Positions 8,427 through 17,064 of a DNA stretch of 36,449 nucleotides are shown here, piece by piece. Below the pieces are notes generated by a model. The model had not been told where the DNA came from, ran no database searches, and saw nothing but the letters and a program-made list of their open reading frames with translations. This DNA comes from Anaerolineales bacterium (GTDB lineage: Bacteria > Chloroflexota > Anaerolineae > Anaerolineales > DRKV01), in assembly GCA_024763355.1 (NCBI GenBank), contig JANTFR010000005.1, positions 1 through 36,449 of the forward strand, in the 5' to 3' direction. Each line of letters opens with the position of its first letter. The first letter of the stretch is position 1. The translations under genes and the position numbers were made by a program.

Positions 8427-9824
8427 ATGTCCACCGAGAGAGACGCGGCTTATCAGGCCGCCCTGGATTACATTTACAGTTTCGTTGATTTCAGCCGCAA
8501 GCGCAACCTGACCGCCGATGAGGCCCGTTTCGATTTGCGCCGGATGCGCGGCTTTGCCGCCCGTCTGGGCAATCCCCAGCAGGCGTATCCCGTCATCCAC
8601 ATCGCGGGGACGAAAGGCAAGGGGTCGGTGGCCTCCCTGTGCGCCGGCGCGTTGCAAGCCGCGGGCTATCGGGTGGGACTGTACACCTCCCCGCATATGC
8701 AGGAGTTCACCGAGCGGATGCGCGTGGACGGCGAAGAAATTCCGCCCGATGTACTGGCCGCCCTGGTGGAGGAAATCAAGCCTCACGTGGCCGCCACCCC
8801 TCTGTTGACCACTTTCGAGATTACTACCGCCCTGGCTTTTTTGTATTTCGCCCGTCAGAACGTGGATGTGGCCGTCACCGAAGTGGGGCTGGGTGGCCGG
8901 CTGGACGCTACCAACATCGTCGAACCGGCCCTCTCGGTAATCACATCCCTCTCCTACGACCACGCCGCCATCCTGGGGGATACCTTGAGCAAAATTGCCG
9001 CCGAAAAAGCGGGCATCATCAAGCCGGGGCGTCCGGTGGTGCTGGCCCCGCAAAAAGAGGAAGCCCGCCGCGTGGTAACGCGCATCGCCGCCGAGCGCAG
9101 TGCGCCTCTCGTCCAGGTAGGCACGGACTGGTTTTACGCTTCCCTTTCCCATTCGCTGGAAGGCCAGACCATGCTGGTCTGGTCTGCAGATGAACAACCG
9201 TTGGTGGATGCTTATATCAATTCCGGCGGAGAGCACGAGTGGGAGCCGACCCGTTTGCAGTTGCATCTCTTGGGGCATCATCAGGTGGAGAACGCGGCTA
9301 CCGCGTTTGCCGCTCTGCAAGTTTTTCGAGAAACAACCTTGCCCGTTTCTTTAGAAGATATCCAGCGGGGGTTTGCCAGCACCCGCTGGCCGGGGCGCTT
9401 TGAACTCCTGCGCCGCTACCCGCCGGTGGTGATTGACGCCGCCCACAACCGTGATTCGGCCTTGCGTTTGCGCCTGGCCCTGGACGACTACTTCCCCACG
9501 TACCCCGTCGTGCTGGTTTTCGGCGCCTCGGAGGACAAAGACGTAGAGGGCATGTTTGCCGAATTGCTGCCCCGAGTCCAGCACGTGATTGCCACCCGTT
9601 CCGTGCATCCCCGCGCCCTGGAACCGCAAAAACTTGTGCCCCTGGGAGCGAAATTCGCCCGGCGCGTGCAGGTCATCGAACCGATTGAGGACGCCTTGCA
9701 GGAGGCGCTGCGCGTTGCAGGCGATGAGTCCCTGGTGCTGGTTACGGGCAGCATTTTCGTGGCCGCCGCGGCCCGTAATGTGTGGGAAGTGTCGGATATC
9801 AGGCATCAGATACCAGGCGTGTAG
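8427..9824 (+). CDS. folC: Bifunctional folylpolyglutamate/dihydrofolate synthase
   Basis: A 465-residue Mur-ligase-family enzyme that adds glutamate to dihydropteroate and to folates in the cytoplasm. Seen: P-loop 'IAGTKGKGSVASLCA', 'LYTSPHMQEFTERMRVDG', the Mg/ATP region 'TEVGLGGRLDATNI', 'SYDHAAILGDTLSKIAAEKAG', and the C-terminal domain motif 'VIDAAHNRDSALRL' followed by 'VFGASEDKDVEGM'. The length is slightly above the usual 420-440. The last codons are encoded by a short 'atatcagg/catcagat' repeat, giving the low-complexity end 'SDIRHQIPGV'. It is followed by the octamer array that precedes lon. The start is ATG 8427; there is no ribosome site, and a promoter sits directly upstream (see 8392-8420). 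Confidence 0.94.
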   Translation: MSTERDAAYQAALDYIYSFVDFSRKRNLTADEARFDLRRMRGFAARLGNPQQAYPVIHIAGTKGKGSVASLCAGALQAAGYRVGLYTSPHMQEFTERMRVDGEEIPPDVLAALVEEIKPHVAATPLLTTFEITTALAFLYFARQNVDVAVTEVGLGGRLDATNIVEPALSVITSLSYDHAAILGDTLSKIAAEKAGIIKPGRPVVLAPQKEEARRVVTRIAAERSAPLVQVGTDWFYASLSHSLEGQTMLVWSADEQPLVDAYINSGGEHEWEPTRLQLHLLGHHQVENAATAFAALQVFRETTLPVSLEDIQRGFASTRWPGRFELLRRYPPVVIDAAHNRDSALRLRLALDDYFPTYPVVLVFGASEDKDVEGMFAELLPRVQHVIATRSVHPRALEPQKLVPLGAKFARRVQVIEPIEDALQEALRVAGDESLVLVTGSIFVAAAARNVWEVSDIRHQIPGV

Positions 9825-9840
9825 AGGGACGTGCCCGCCC

Positions 9841-9928
9841 GACCAGGCGACTACCCGACAACCTGACCGCCCAACCACTTGACTACCCGACTACCCGACT
9901 ACCCGACTATCTGACTACCCGACTACAT
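9841..9928. repeat. Octamer array before lon (11 units)
   Basis: Eleven uninterrupted 8-bp units: GACCAGGC, GACTACCC, GACAACCT, GACCGCCC, AACCACTT, GACTACCC x3, GACTATCT, GACTACCC and GACTACAT. The array ends 2 bp before the lon ATG at 9931 and replaces any recognisable ribosome-binding site. Confidence 0.9.
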
Positions 9929-9930
9929 CC

Positions 9931-12435
9931 ATGTACAACGACGATTTTGATTGGGACGACCCCTCAGAAGACTGGGATGAGGAAACCTTCTCTCCAGAGG
10001 ATGAAGATTTCTTCACCCTTTTACAGCAGCGTACCGATGAACTCTACGCCATCCCGGATGCCGAACCGGATGAAGATGGCACCATTACTGCTGCCGTGCT
10101 CCCGCTGCGGGATGTAGTGGTTTTCCCGCGGATGGTCTCCCCCGTTTTTGTGGGGCGTTCCGTTTCCCTGCAAGCCATCGAGGCGGCGCAGAGGCGGGGA
10201 GAGACGATGATAGCCCTCCTGCAGAAAGACCCGCAGGTGGACGACCCCTCGCCGCAGGATTTCTACTCCATCGGTGTGGAGATGGCCGTGGGGCGGCTGA
10301 TACGCGTCCCTGATGGGGCCAGGGCCGCGCTCGTGCAGGCGCGCCGCCGCCTGGAACTTGTCCACATCACGCAGGCCGATGGGTACTTCCAGGCTAAAGC
10401 CCGGATTGTGAGTGAGTACATCGAGATAGACGAACAGGTGCAGGCCAACATGCGTACCGTGTTGGCCCTTTTTGAGCGCGTCGCCCAACTCAACGATGCT
10501 ATCCCCGAAGACGCCTACCTGTTTGCCATGAACATTGACGAGCCGGGCGTGCTGGCCGACATGGTAGCGACCTCGTTGAACATTAGTTTGAGTGACCGCC
10601 TGGAACTTCTTTTCATGTTCAACCCCCTCAAGCGTTTGGAAAAAGTGCTTTCATTGCTCAACAAGGAATTGCAGGTACTCGAACTGAGCGACGAAATCCA
10701 GAACCGCACCCAAACGGAGATGGACCGTTCCCAGCGGGAGTATTACCTGCGCGAGCAGATGAAGGTCATTCAGTCCGAACTGGGGGAGGGCGACCCCTGG
10801 ACGCGGGAGGTCAACGAACTGCGCGCCAAAGTCGAGGCGGCGGAACTCCCCGATGAAGTGCAGGCCCGCGCCCTGCGGGAGGTGGAACGTCTTTCCCAGA
10901 TGCCGCCCATGTCCCCGGAGGGGGGCGTCATCCGCTCTTACCTGGAGTGGATTCTGGAACTCCCCTGGGCGAATCTCACCGAGGACAACCTGGATTTGAA
11001 GCATGCCACCGAAGTGCTGGAGCGCAACCACTACGGCCTGCCCCGCGCCAAAGAGCGCATTCTGGAGTACATCGCCGTGCGCAGCCTCAAACCGGAGAAA
11101 GCCGCCCGGCAGCCCATTTTGTGCTTTGTAGGCCCGCCGGGAACGGGCAAGACCTCCCTGGGACGCTCGATTGCCGAAGCGCTGGGACGCAAATTCGTGC
11201 GCGTCTCGTTGGGCGGAGTGCGCGATGAAGCCGAAATCCGCGGCCACCGGCGCACCTACATCGGCGCGCTGCCCGGACGTATCCTCCAAACCATCCGCCG
11301 GGCCGGGACGCGCAACCCCCTCTTCATGCTGGACGAGATTGATAAACTGGGCAGCGACTACCGCGGCGATCCCTCCTCTGCCTTGCTGGAAGTCCTCGAC
11401 CCGGAGCAAAACCACGCTTTCTCTGACCACTATCTGGAAGTACCCTTCGATCTTTCGCAGGTTATGTTCATCACTACGGCCAACACGGAAGCCACCATCC
11501 CGCCTGCCTTGCTCGACCGGATGGAAGTCATCGAATTTCCCGGCTACATCGAGGAGGAGAAAGTCGAGATTGCCCGCCGTTTCCTCATCCCCCGCCAAAT
11601 CGAGGAAAGCGGTCTGGAGCCGAAAGAAATCCACTTCTCCGCGGGAGCCTTGCAGCGTATCATCCGGGAATATACCTACGAGGCCGGAGTGCGTAACCTG
11701 GAGCGGGAAATCGGGCGTGTCTGCCGCAAAATCGCCCGCCTGAAGGCTGCCGGCAAGCCCTATCCCTCGCAAATCACCGCCGCCAGCATGGAGAAATTCC
11801 TTGGCCCGCCCCAGTTCTTCAATCAGGAAGCGGAGCGCGAGGACGAAGTCGGGGTGGCGACCGCTCTGGCCTGGACGCCCAACGGGGGTGAAATCATGCC
11901 CGTGGAGGTGCAACTTGTCCCCGGAAAAGGCAATTTGCAAATTACCGGCCAGATTGGCGACGTGATGCAGGAATCCGCCCAGGCCGGGATGACGTATCTC
12001 AAGGCGCACGCGGACGAATTCGGGCTGGACAGCGAGATATTCGACCAACTAGACGTTCACATCCACATCCCCGAAGGCGCTATCCCCAAGGACGGCCCCA
12101 GCGCGGGCGTGACCATCGCCACGGCGCTCATCTCGGCCTTCACGGGGCGTCTCGTGCGGCACGATGTAGGCATGACGGGCGAGATTACTTTGCGCGGGCG
12201 CGTCCTGCCGGTGGGAGGCGTGCGCGAGAAGGTGCTGGCCGCCCATCGTGCCGGTATCAAGACCATCCTCTTGCCGGAGAAAAACCGCAAAGACCTTGTG
12301 GATATTCCCAAGAAGGCGCGCAACGACCTCAACTTGATTTTCACCCGCCGCATGGAAGACGTGTTGAGGGAAGCCCTGCTCCCTGACGTGGTTCAGCCGC
12401 CTCGTTTGCCGAAACGCGAGGCCGAGAACGATTGA
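9931..12435 (+). CDS. lon: ATP-dependent Lon protease
   Basis: An 834-residue AAA+ protease for damaged and regulatory proteins. Order: an unusual acidic N-terminal extension of about 50 residues (rich in D/E, 'DDFDWDDPSEDWDEE'), a LonA substrate-binding domain ('LPLRDVVVFPRMVSPVFVGR'), AAA+ with Walker A 'GPPGTGKTS' (about 401-409), Walker B 'FMLDEIDKLG', and a protease domain with catalytic Ser724 in 'KDGPSAGVT' and Lys767 in 'GVREKVLAAH'. The 43-residue Ser-Lys spacing equals that of E. coli Lon. The start at 9931 is preceded by the octamer array and has no Shine-Dalgarno. The downstream Schlafen-type gene starts 1 nt after the lon stop, so the two are probably co-transcribed. Confidence 0.97.
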   Translation: MYNDDFDWDDPSEDWDEETFSPEDEDFFTLLQQRTDELYAIPDAEPDEDGTITAAVLPLRDVVVFPRMVSPVFVGRSVSLQAIEAAQRRGETMIALLQKDPQVDDPSPQDFYSIGVEMAVGRLIRVPDGARAALVQARRRLELVHITQADGYFQAKARIVSEYIEIDEQVQANMRTVLALFERVAQLNDAIPEDAYLFAMNIDEPGVLADMVATSLNISLSDRLELLFMFNPLKRLEKVLSLLNKELQVLELSDEIQNRTQTEMDRSQREYYLREQMKVIQSELGEGDPWTREVNELRAKVEAAELPDEVQARALREVERLSQMPPMSPEGGVIRSYLEWILELPWANLTEDNLDLKHATEVLERNHYGLPRAKERILEYIAVRSLKPEKAARQPILCFVGPPGTGKTSLGRSIAEALGRKFVRVSLGGVRDEAEIRGHRRTYIGALPGRILQTIRRAGTRNPLFMLDEIDKLGSDYRGDPSSALLEVLDPEQNHAFSDHYLEVPFDLSQVMFITTANTEATIPPALLDRMEVIEFPGYIEEEKVEIARRFLIPRQIEESGLEPKEIHFSAGALQRIIREYTYEAGVRNLEREIGRVCRKIARLKAAGKPYPSQITAASMEKFLGPPQFFNQEAEREDEVGVATALAWTPNGGEIMPVEVQLVPGKGNLQITGQIGDVMQESAQAGMTYLKAHADEFGLDSEIFDQLDVHIHIPEGAIPKDGPSAGVTIATALISAFTGRLVRHDVGMTGEITLRGRVLPVGGVREKVLAAHRAGIKTILLPEKNRKDLVDIPKKARNDLNLIFTRRMEDVLREALLPDVVQPPRLPKREAEND

Positions 12436-12436
12436 C

Positions 12437-13804
12437 ATGCCTCTTGACCTTACCCCCGGCCCGCAGCGCCATACCTTTCCCGAAAACGTCTCCGTTCTTG
12501 CCCTGGCCGAGGCGCTCAGCGCCCTGGCAAATGCGGATGGCGGAGAGGTTCTTCTGGGGGTTAGCCCTGCCGGGAGGGAAGTCATCGGCTTGCACGACCC
12601 GCAGGGGGCGGTTGACCGCGTCTTTCAGGCCGTCTTGCGCGTTCAGCCGCCGCTGGTGCTGCCCGTGCCGGAAGTCGTTCTCCACGATGGACGCCCCCTG
12701 CTGAGAATTACTGTGCCCCCCGGTCTGCCGCACGTTTACAGTTTGGACGGTCGTTACCTGACCCGCAAGGGTGCTCGCAGCGTGCCGCTGGCGGCGGAGA
12801 AACTGCGCCGTCTTCTCGTGGAGCGCGGGGCGGTGCAATTCGAGAGTTTGCTGCCTCCGCAAGCCGATTGGGGCGCGCTGGACGAGGTCCAAATCGAGGC
12901 CTACCGCCAGGCCATCGGCCTGCCCGCCGAACTCCCTCCGCAGGAGATTCTGCTGCGCCGCGGCTGCGCCCGCCAGACCCCGGAGGGGAAGGTGGCCCCC
13001 ACGTATGCAGGCCTGCTGCTCTTCGGAAAACATCCCAGACAGCATCTCCCCAGCGCGGTTATCCTGGCAGCACGTTTTACCGGTGATACTTTCGGAGAAG
13101 CCTTTCTCAAACAGGAAATCGAGGGCACACTGCCGCAGCAATTGCGCCGGGCGGAGGCTTTTCTGCGCGACCATCTCCCGAAGGTAGTGCGCATGGATGG
13201 GATGGCGCACCGTGAAGCATGGGTGTATCCCTTTGAGGCGGTGCGCGAGTTACTCGTCAATGCCGTAGCGCATCGCGATTACAATCGCCAAGGGGATAGC
13301 GTCCACCTCAACCTGTTTGCCGACCACTTGGAAGTCCATTCTCCCGGCGGACTGCCCGGCCCTGTCACGCTTGATAACCTTTTGCAGGCGCGTTATTCGC
13401 GCAACCCGGTCATCGTGCAGGTGTTGGCCGACCTGGGTTTTGTGGAGCGTTTGGGGTATGGCCTTGACCGGGTGGTAGCCTCCGTGCGTCAGGCGGGGCT
13501 GCCGCAGCCGCGTTTCGAGGAGGTGGCCGGTTCGTTTCGGGTGCATCTGTTTGGCGGGTCATCCCCTTCCCACACGCCTTCGCAGACCGATGTGTACGCG
13601 GATATTCCTCTCAACCCGCGTCAGGAGCGTCTCGTGGTATACCTGCTCCAAAACCGGCGCATCACCAACCGGGAGTATCAACAGTTGTGCCCCGACGTGC
13701 ACCCCGAGACTTTGCGCCGCGACCTGGCCGACCTCTCCCGCCGCGGCCTGGTGCTCAAAATGGGGGCCAAACGCGGCACGTATTACGTCCTCAAGCCCCG
13801 CTGA
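12437..13804 (+). CDS. AlbA_2/Schlafen-domain transcriptional regulator (COG2865-like)
   Basis: A 455-residue protein. The N-terminal region (about 10-130) resembles the AlbA_2/Schlafen nucleic-acid-binding domain ('ALSALANADGGEVLLGVSPAG', then 'YLTRKGARSVPL'). The centre (about 265-350) has a GHKL-like ATP-binding segment 'EAVRELLVNAVAHRDY' and 'LEVHSPGGLPGPVT'. The C-terminal 60 residues form a winged-helix ('NREYQQLCPDVHPETLRRDLADLSRRGLV'). This domain order is that of predicted ATP-binding regulators often mislabelled as RecG-like helicases; no helicase motifs are present. It is spaced 1 nt from lon, suggesting coupling and perhaps joint control of proteolysis, but the target is unknown. 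A 7-bp-stem hairpin follows it (13806-13826). Confidence 0.85.
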   Translation: MPLDLTPGPQRHTFPENVSVLALAEALSALANADGGEVLLGVSPAGREVIGLHDPQGAVDRVFQAVLRVQPPLVLPVPEVVLHDGRPLLRITVPPGLPHVYSLDGRYLTRKGARSVPLAAEKLRRLLVERGAVQFESLLPPQADWGALDEVQIEAYRQAIGLPAELPPQEILLRRGCARQTPEGKVAPTYAGLLLFGKHPRQHLPSAVILAARFTGDTFGEAFLKQEIEGTLPQQLRRAEAFLRDHLPKVVRMDGMAHREAWVYPFEAVRELLVNAVAHRDYNRQGDSVHLNLFADHLEVHSPGGLPGPVTLDNLLQARYSRNPVIVQVLADLGFVERLGYGLDRVVASVRQAGLPQPRFEEVAGSFRVHLFGGSSPSHTPSQTDVYADIPLNPRQERLVVYLLQNRRITNREYQQLCPDVHPETLRRDLADLSRRGLVLKMGAKRGTYYVLKPR

Positions 13805-13805
13805 T

Positions 13806-13826
13806 AGAGACGGGACTGGCGTCTCT
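13806..13826 (+). terminator. Weak hairpin after the Schlafen-type gene
   Basis: AGAGACG-ggactgg... pairs with CGTCTCT starting 2 nt after the stop codon. Only 'cgtt' follows, so termination would be weak. It is the only candidate 3' end for the lon unit before the signalling operon promoter. Confidence 0.4.
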
Positions 13827-13923
13827 CGTTACTATCTCCTGCTCGGCTGTATGACTCCCGAACAGGGGTAAAATGCGGAGAGAAAATTGCTATGTCTTTT
13901 TTATTTTTTTTTGCAAAGTATTC

Positions 13924-13932
13924 TGGTATCAT
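13924..13932 (+). promoter_or_regulatory. Extended -10 promoter of the signalling operon
   Basis: TGGTATCAT lies 20 bp before the first receiver gene, just after an unusually T-rich tract (about 13896-13912) that may act as a UP-like or DNA-bending element. GAGGTG at 13941-13946 is the ribosome site. Confidence 0.5.
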
Positions 13933-13951
13933 TCTTCCTTGAGGTGCATTT

Positions 13952-14332
13952 ATGAGCGCGAAAATTCTGATTTTAGAGGATGACCCCCAACTCCAGGAAA
14001 TCTTTGGGCGTTTCCTGAAGCGTCAGGGATACGAAACCTTCAGCGCCTCCTCGCTGAAGGCCGGGCGTGAACGCTTGACAGGAGGGCAGTTCGACATTTT
14101 CTTGTGTGACATGCGCCTTCCCGATGGCGACGGCCTGACGCTTGTAGAGGAATTCCGTGATACTTTGCGAGATGCCGGAACGCAGGTAGTCGTAGTTTCC
14201 GCCGAGCCGCAGTACACTTCCCTGGCGGAGGAACTTGGCATCGAATTCTTCTTGACCAAGCCGGTTTCCCTGCAGATGCTGGGGGTTTTGCTGGAACGTC
14301 TGTTGCTCAAGAGGGAGAAACCTCGTGATTAA
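13952..14332 (+). CDS. Single-domain response regulator (CheY-like)
   Basis: A 126-residue protein consisting only of a receiver domain. The acidic pair is in 'ILEDDPQ' (Glu9/Asp10/Asp11), the phospho-acceptor is Asp53 in 'LCDMRLPDGDG', the switch Ser is in 'VVVSAEP' (about 83), and the conserved Lys103 is in 'LTKPVS'. With no output domain it must act by protein contact or as a phosphorelay shuttle. It is the first gene of a five-gene operon. The next gene starts inside it (8-nt overlap), so it most likely works with that kinase. Confidence 0.93.
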   Translation: MSAKILILEDDPQLQEIFGRFLKRQGYETFSASSLKAGRERLTGGQFDIFLCDMRLPDGDGLTLVEEFRDTLRDAGTQVVVVSAEPQYTSLAEELGIEFFLTKPVSLQMLGVLLERLLLKREKPRD

Positions 14333-16655
14333 GTTCTCGCGGAACTGGTTTGCGCGCCTGGACGCTTTCATGTCGCGCTCCACCCTCCCTGAGCGCATGC
14401 GTGCCTTGCTGCTGATGTGGGAAATTGGTGTGTTGCTATTGCTGATGGGGATTTACCTGTACACAGCCTTTTCTTTTGTGCGGCAAGTCAAGGAGGAACG
14501 ACTGGATGGAGAAATAACCCTGGCCCAGAAGCGGTTTGCCGAGTTTGGAGATGGACTCTCCACACAGGCGCGCTTTATAGCCCAATCTGGCGACCTGGCC
14601 CAGGCAGTTTCCGGCGGCGACCGCGATGGAGCGCGTGAAGCGGTTGTTCAGCGTATTCGGTTCTTCGATATAGATAATGTGGATGTGCTGGGGCTTGACG
14701 GGGATTCCGTTGTGGAAATTCACCGTGCTTTTGGGGTTGGCCATGATGCCTGGATGCCTCTGTTTCAACGCGCCGCGCAAGGCGAGACAGTGCTTTCTTT
14801 GATTTCGGTTCCCGCTGCGGAGGGAACCCCCCCCCGTCATCTGCTCGTGGCCGCCGCCCCGCTGCGGGATAATGATAGCGCTATTATGGGAGTGGTGGCC
14901 GTTGGGCAATCGCTGGATGATGAGCGTCTGGGAAATCTGTTGTTTGCCCGGCCGGATGTTCATGCCGCCCTGTATGGAGACGGCGTTTATTGGGCGGGGG
15001 ATGCGCACTCCGGTGAAGAGGAACGCTTGAGCCGCATCCTCGCGGATACAGCCTACGTGCGTCAGGCTGTGGAAACGGGCATACCAGTGATAAGGCCTCT
15101 CCCCTTATTGCCCGGCCTGGAGCCGTACATCAGTGCCTATGTTCCTCTTTCCGTGGGAGGAGAGAGCCGCCTGGTGCTGGCTTTGGCCGTGGACATCCAG
15201 AATTTGATTGCCACCCGGCGCAATACGATTATCGGGTTTGCGCTTTTGCTGGTGATTGGAATGGCTGTTTTACAATACCTCCTGGTAGGCCTCGTCCGGC
15301 ATACAGTGGCGCGCCCTTTGCAAGAAATGGCGCGGGTCTCCGAAGCGTTTGTCGGAGGCCAGTACGATTTGACGGTCTCCATTCACTCCAGCGGGGACAT
15401 GCAGCGGATGGTAGAGAGTTTTAATCGCATGGCCGCTACCGTGAGCGAGCGGGATGCCCGCCTGAAAGAGTTTAACCGTACGCTGGAAATTCAGGTGGCG
15501 GAGCGCACGGCGGAATTGCAGCGCATGGAGACTGCGGTGCGGGCTGCGGCCAACGCGGTGGTTATCACAGATACCAGGGGAGTGATTCGCTGGGTCAACC
15601 CCGCTTTCGAGCGCTTGACAGGATACAGCGCCGAGGAGGCCATCGGTGAGACCTCAAGGATTCTGCGTTCGGGAATCCAATCCGACGATTTTTATCGGCA
15701 AATGTGGGAGACCATAGAAGCCGGCGAAGTGTGGCGAGGCGAACTGGTCAATCGCCGTAAAGACGGTTCGCTGTACGTCGAACACATGACTATCGCCCCG
15801 GTACGGAATGAGGACGGCGTTATCACAGATTACATTGCCATCAAGGAAGACATCACCGAATACCGCCGGCTTGTGGATGAATTGCAGCGCGCCCGTCAGG
15901 AAGCCGAGGCTGCCAATCAGGCCAAGAGTCAATTCCTGGCGAATATGAGCCACGAATTCCGCACACCTTTGACGGCCATTGTGGGATACAGTGAATTGTT
16001 GGAAGAAGATATTCTGGAGAAGGGCTATCTGACTTTCCTGCCGGATGTGCGCAGTATCCGGCAAGCGGGAGAGCACCTGGCTTCCTTGATTGACGCTGTG
16101 CTGGACTTGGCAAAAATCGAGGCCGGATACATGCAACTGGATATCCGCTCCTTCCCTGTAGATGAGATTTTGCGCTCTGTCATTGCTACGATGGAGCCGT
16201 TATTTGCCAAAAGCGGTAATCGCCTGGAGGTGAGCATGCCGCCCGACCTGGGAGAAATGACCGCCGATTCTACGAAAACGCGCCAGATTTTGATTAATTT
16301 GTTGGGCAATGCCAACAAGTTCACCGAACAAGGGATTGTCACCTTGCGTTCCAGACGCTTCACAGACGAGAAAGGGAAAGCCTGGGTGGAATTTCAGGTA
16401 CAGGATACCGGGATTGGCATGACAGAGGAGCAACTGGAGCGCATTTTCGACGAATTTGTGCAGGCCGACCCCTCCGTGACGCGTGCGTTCGGTGGCACCG
16501 GCCTGGGATTGAGCGTCAGTAAACATTTCTGCGAAATGATGGGCGGTACCATTTTCGCGGAAAGCGAGGTCGGCAAGGGCAGCACCTTCACTGTGCGCCT
16601 GCCCGCCAATGTGGCTACATCAACGAAAGGCAAACCTGATGAACGCAAGTATTGA
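14325..16655 (+). CDS. Membrane sensor histidine kinase (sensor-HAMP-PAS-HisKA-HATPase)
   Basis: A 776-residue membrane kinase. Transmembrane helix 1 (about 28-52) and helix 2 (about 301-325) bracket a roughly 245-residue extracytoplasmic sensor, Cache-like in length ('DSVVEIHRAFGVGHDAW'). Then come HAMP (about 326-378), a coiled coil, PAS (about 404-519, 'VVITDTRGVIRWVNPAFERLTGYS'), HisKA with 'NMSHEFRTPLTAIVGYSELL' (His about 543), and HATPase (about 640-765; 'NLLGNANKFTE', 'DTGIGMTEEQ', 'GGTGLGLSVS'). It starts at GTG 14325, overlapping the upstream receiver by 8 nt, with GGGAG about 9 nt before it. It overlaps the next receiver by 17 nt. The ligand is unknown. Confidence 0.93.
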   Translation: MIKFSRNWFARLDAFMSRSTLPERMRALLLMWEIGVLLLLMGIYLYTAFSFVRQVKEERLDGEITLAQKRFAEFGDGLSTQARFIAQSGDLAQAVSGGDRDGAREAVVQRIRFFDIDNVDVLGLDGDSVVEIHRAFGVGHDAWMPLFQRAAQGETVLSLISVPAAEGTPPRHLLVAAAPLRDNDSAIMGVVAVGQSLDDERLGNLLFARPDVHAALYGDGVYWAGDAHSGEEERLSRILADTAYVRQAVETGIPVIRPLPLLPGLEPYISAYVPLSVGGESRLVLALAVDIQNLIATRRNTIIGFALLLVIGMAVLQYLLVGLVRHTVARPLQEMARVSEAFVGGQYDLTVSIHSSGDMQRMVESFNRMAATVSERDARLKEFNRTLEIQVAERTAELQRMETAVRAAANAVVITDTRGVIRWVNPAFERLTGYSAEEAIGETSRILRSGIQSDDFYRQMWETIEAGEVWRGELVNRRKDGSLYVEHMTIAPVRNEDGVITDYIAIKEDITEYRRLVDELQRARQEAEAANQAKSQFLANMSHEFRTPLTAIVGYSELLEEDILEKGYLTFLPDVRSIRQAGEHLASLIDAVLDLAKIEAGYMQLDIRSFPVDEILRSVIATMEPLFAKSGNRLEVSMPPDLGEMTADSTKTRQILINLLGNANKFTEQGIVTLRSRRFTDEKGKAWVEFQVQDTGIGMTEEQLERIFDEFVQADPSVTRAFGGTGLGLSVSKHFCEMMGGTIFAESEVGKGSTFTVRLPANVATSTKGKPDERKY

Positions 16656-17064
16656 GCAATCCGCACATCCATCTTCTCGGCCCGTCGTCCTGCTCATTGA
16701 AGATAATTTCATGAATCGGGATATGCTGGCGCGGCGTTTGCAGCGCCGCGGCTTTCGTACGCTGGATGCGGAGGATGGCTTGCGGGGGCTGCAAACCGCC
16801 CGTCAAGAGAAGCCCGACCTTATCTTGCTTGACATCAGTCTCCCGGAAATGGATGGCTACGAGGTTGCCCGGCGTCTCAAAAGCGAGCCGGAGACATCTG
16901 CTATTCCGATTATTGCTTTGACAGCCCATGCTCTTTCGGAAGACCGGGATAAAGCCTTGAATGCCGGCTGCGATGCGTACGCCATCAAGCCGGTGGATTT
17001 TCCCGCTTTGCTGGACACAATGCGGCGGCTGTTGGGGGCCTCCCAAGGAGAGCAAGAGGCATGA
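16639..17064 (+). CDS. Single-domain response regulator (CheY/DivK-like)
   Basis: A 141-residue receiver domain with a short N-terminal tail. Seen: 'VVLLIEDNFMNRDML' (acidic pair), 'ILLDISLPEMDGYEVA' (phospho-Asp), 'PIIALTAHAL' (switch Thr) and 'AYAIKPVDF' (Lys). The 'LLDISLPEMDGYE...TAHALS' pattern is like receivers used in multi-kinase relays (DivK type). The start ATG 16639 lies inside the upstream kinase gene (17-nt overlap); the track start at 16609 is further inside and has no ribosome site, whereas AAGG precedes 16639. It overlaps the next gene by 4 nt. Confidence 0.92.
   Translation: MNASIEQSAHPSSRPVVLLIEDNFMNRDMLARRLQRRGFRTLDAEDGLRGLQTARQEKPDLILLDISLPEMDGYEVARRLKSEPETSAIPIIALTAHALSEDRDKALNAGCDAYAIKPVDFPALLDTMRRLLGASQGEQEA

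Noticed and set aside
9841-9928. Octamer array as a CRISPR-like array
   Set aside because: Units are 8 bp with no spacers, and there are no cas genes in the window.
12437-13804. Annotation of the Schlafen-type gene as an ATP-dependent DNA helicase (RecG-like)
   Set aside because: No Walker A/B or superfamily 2 helicase motifs are present; the ATP-binding part is GHKL-like and the C-terminus is a winged helix.
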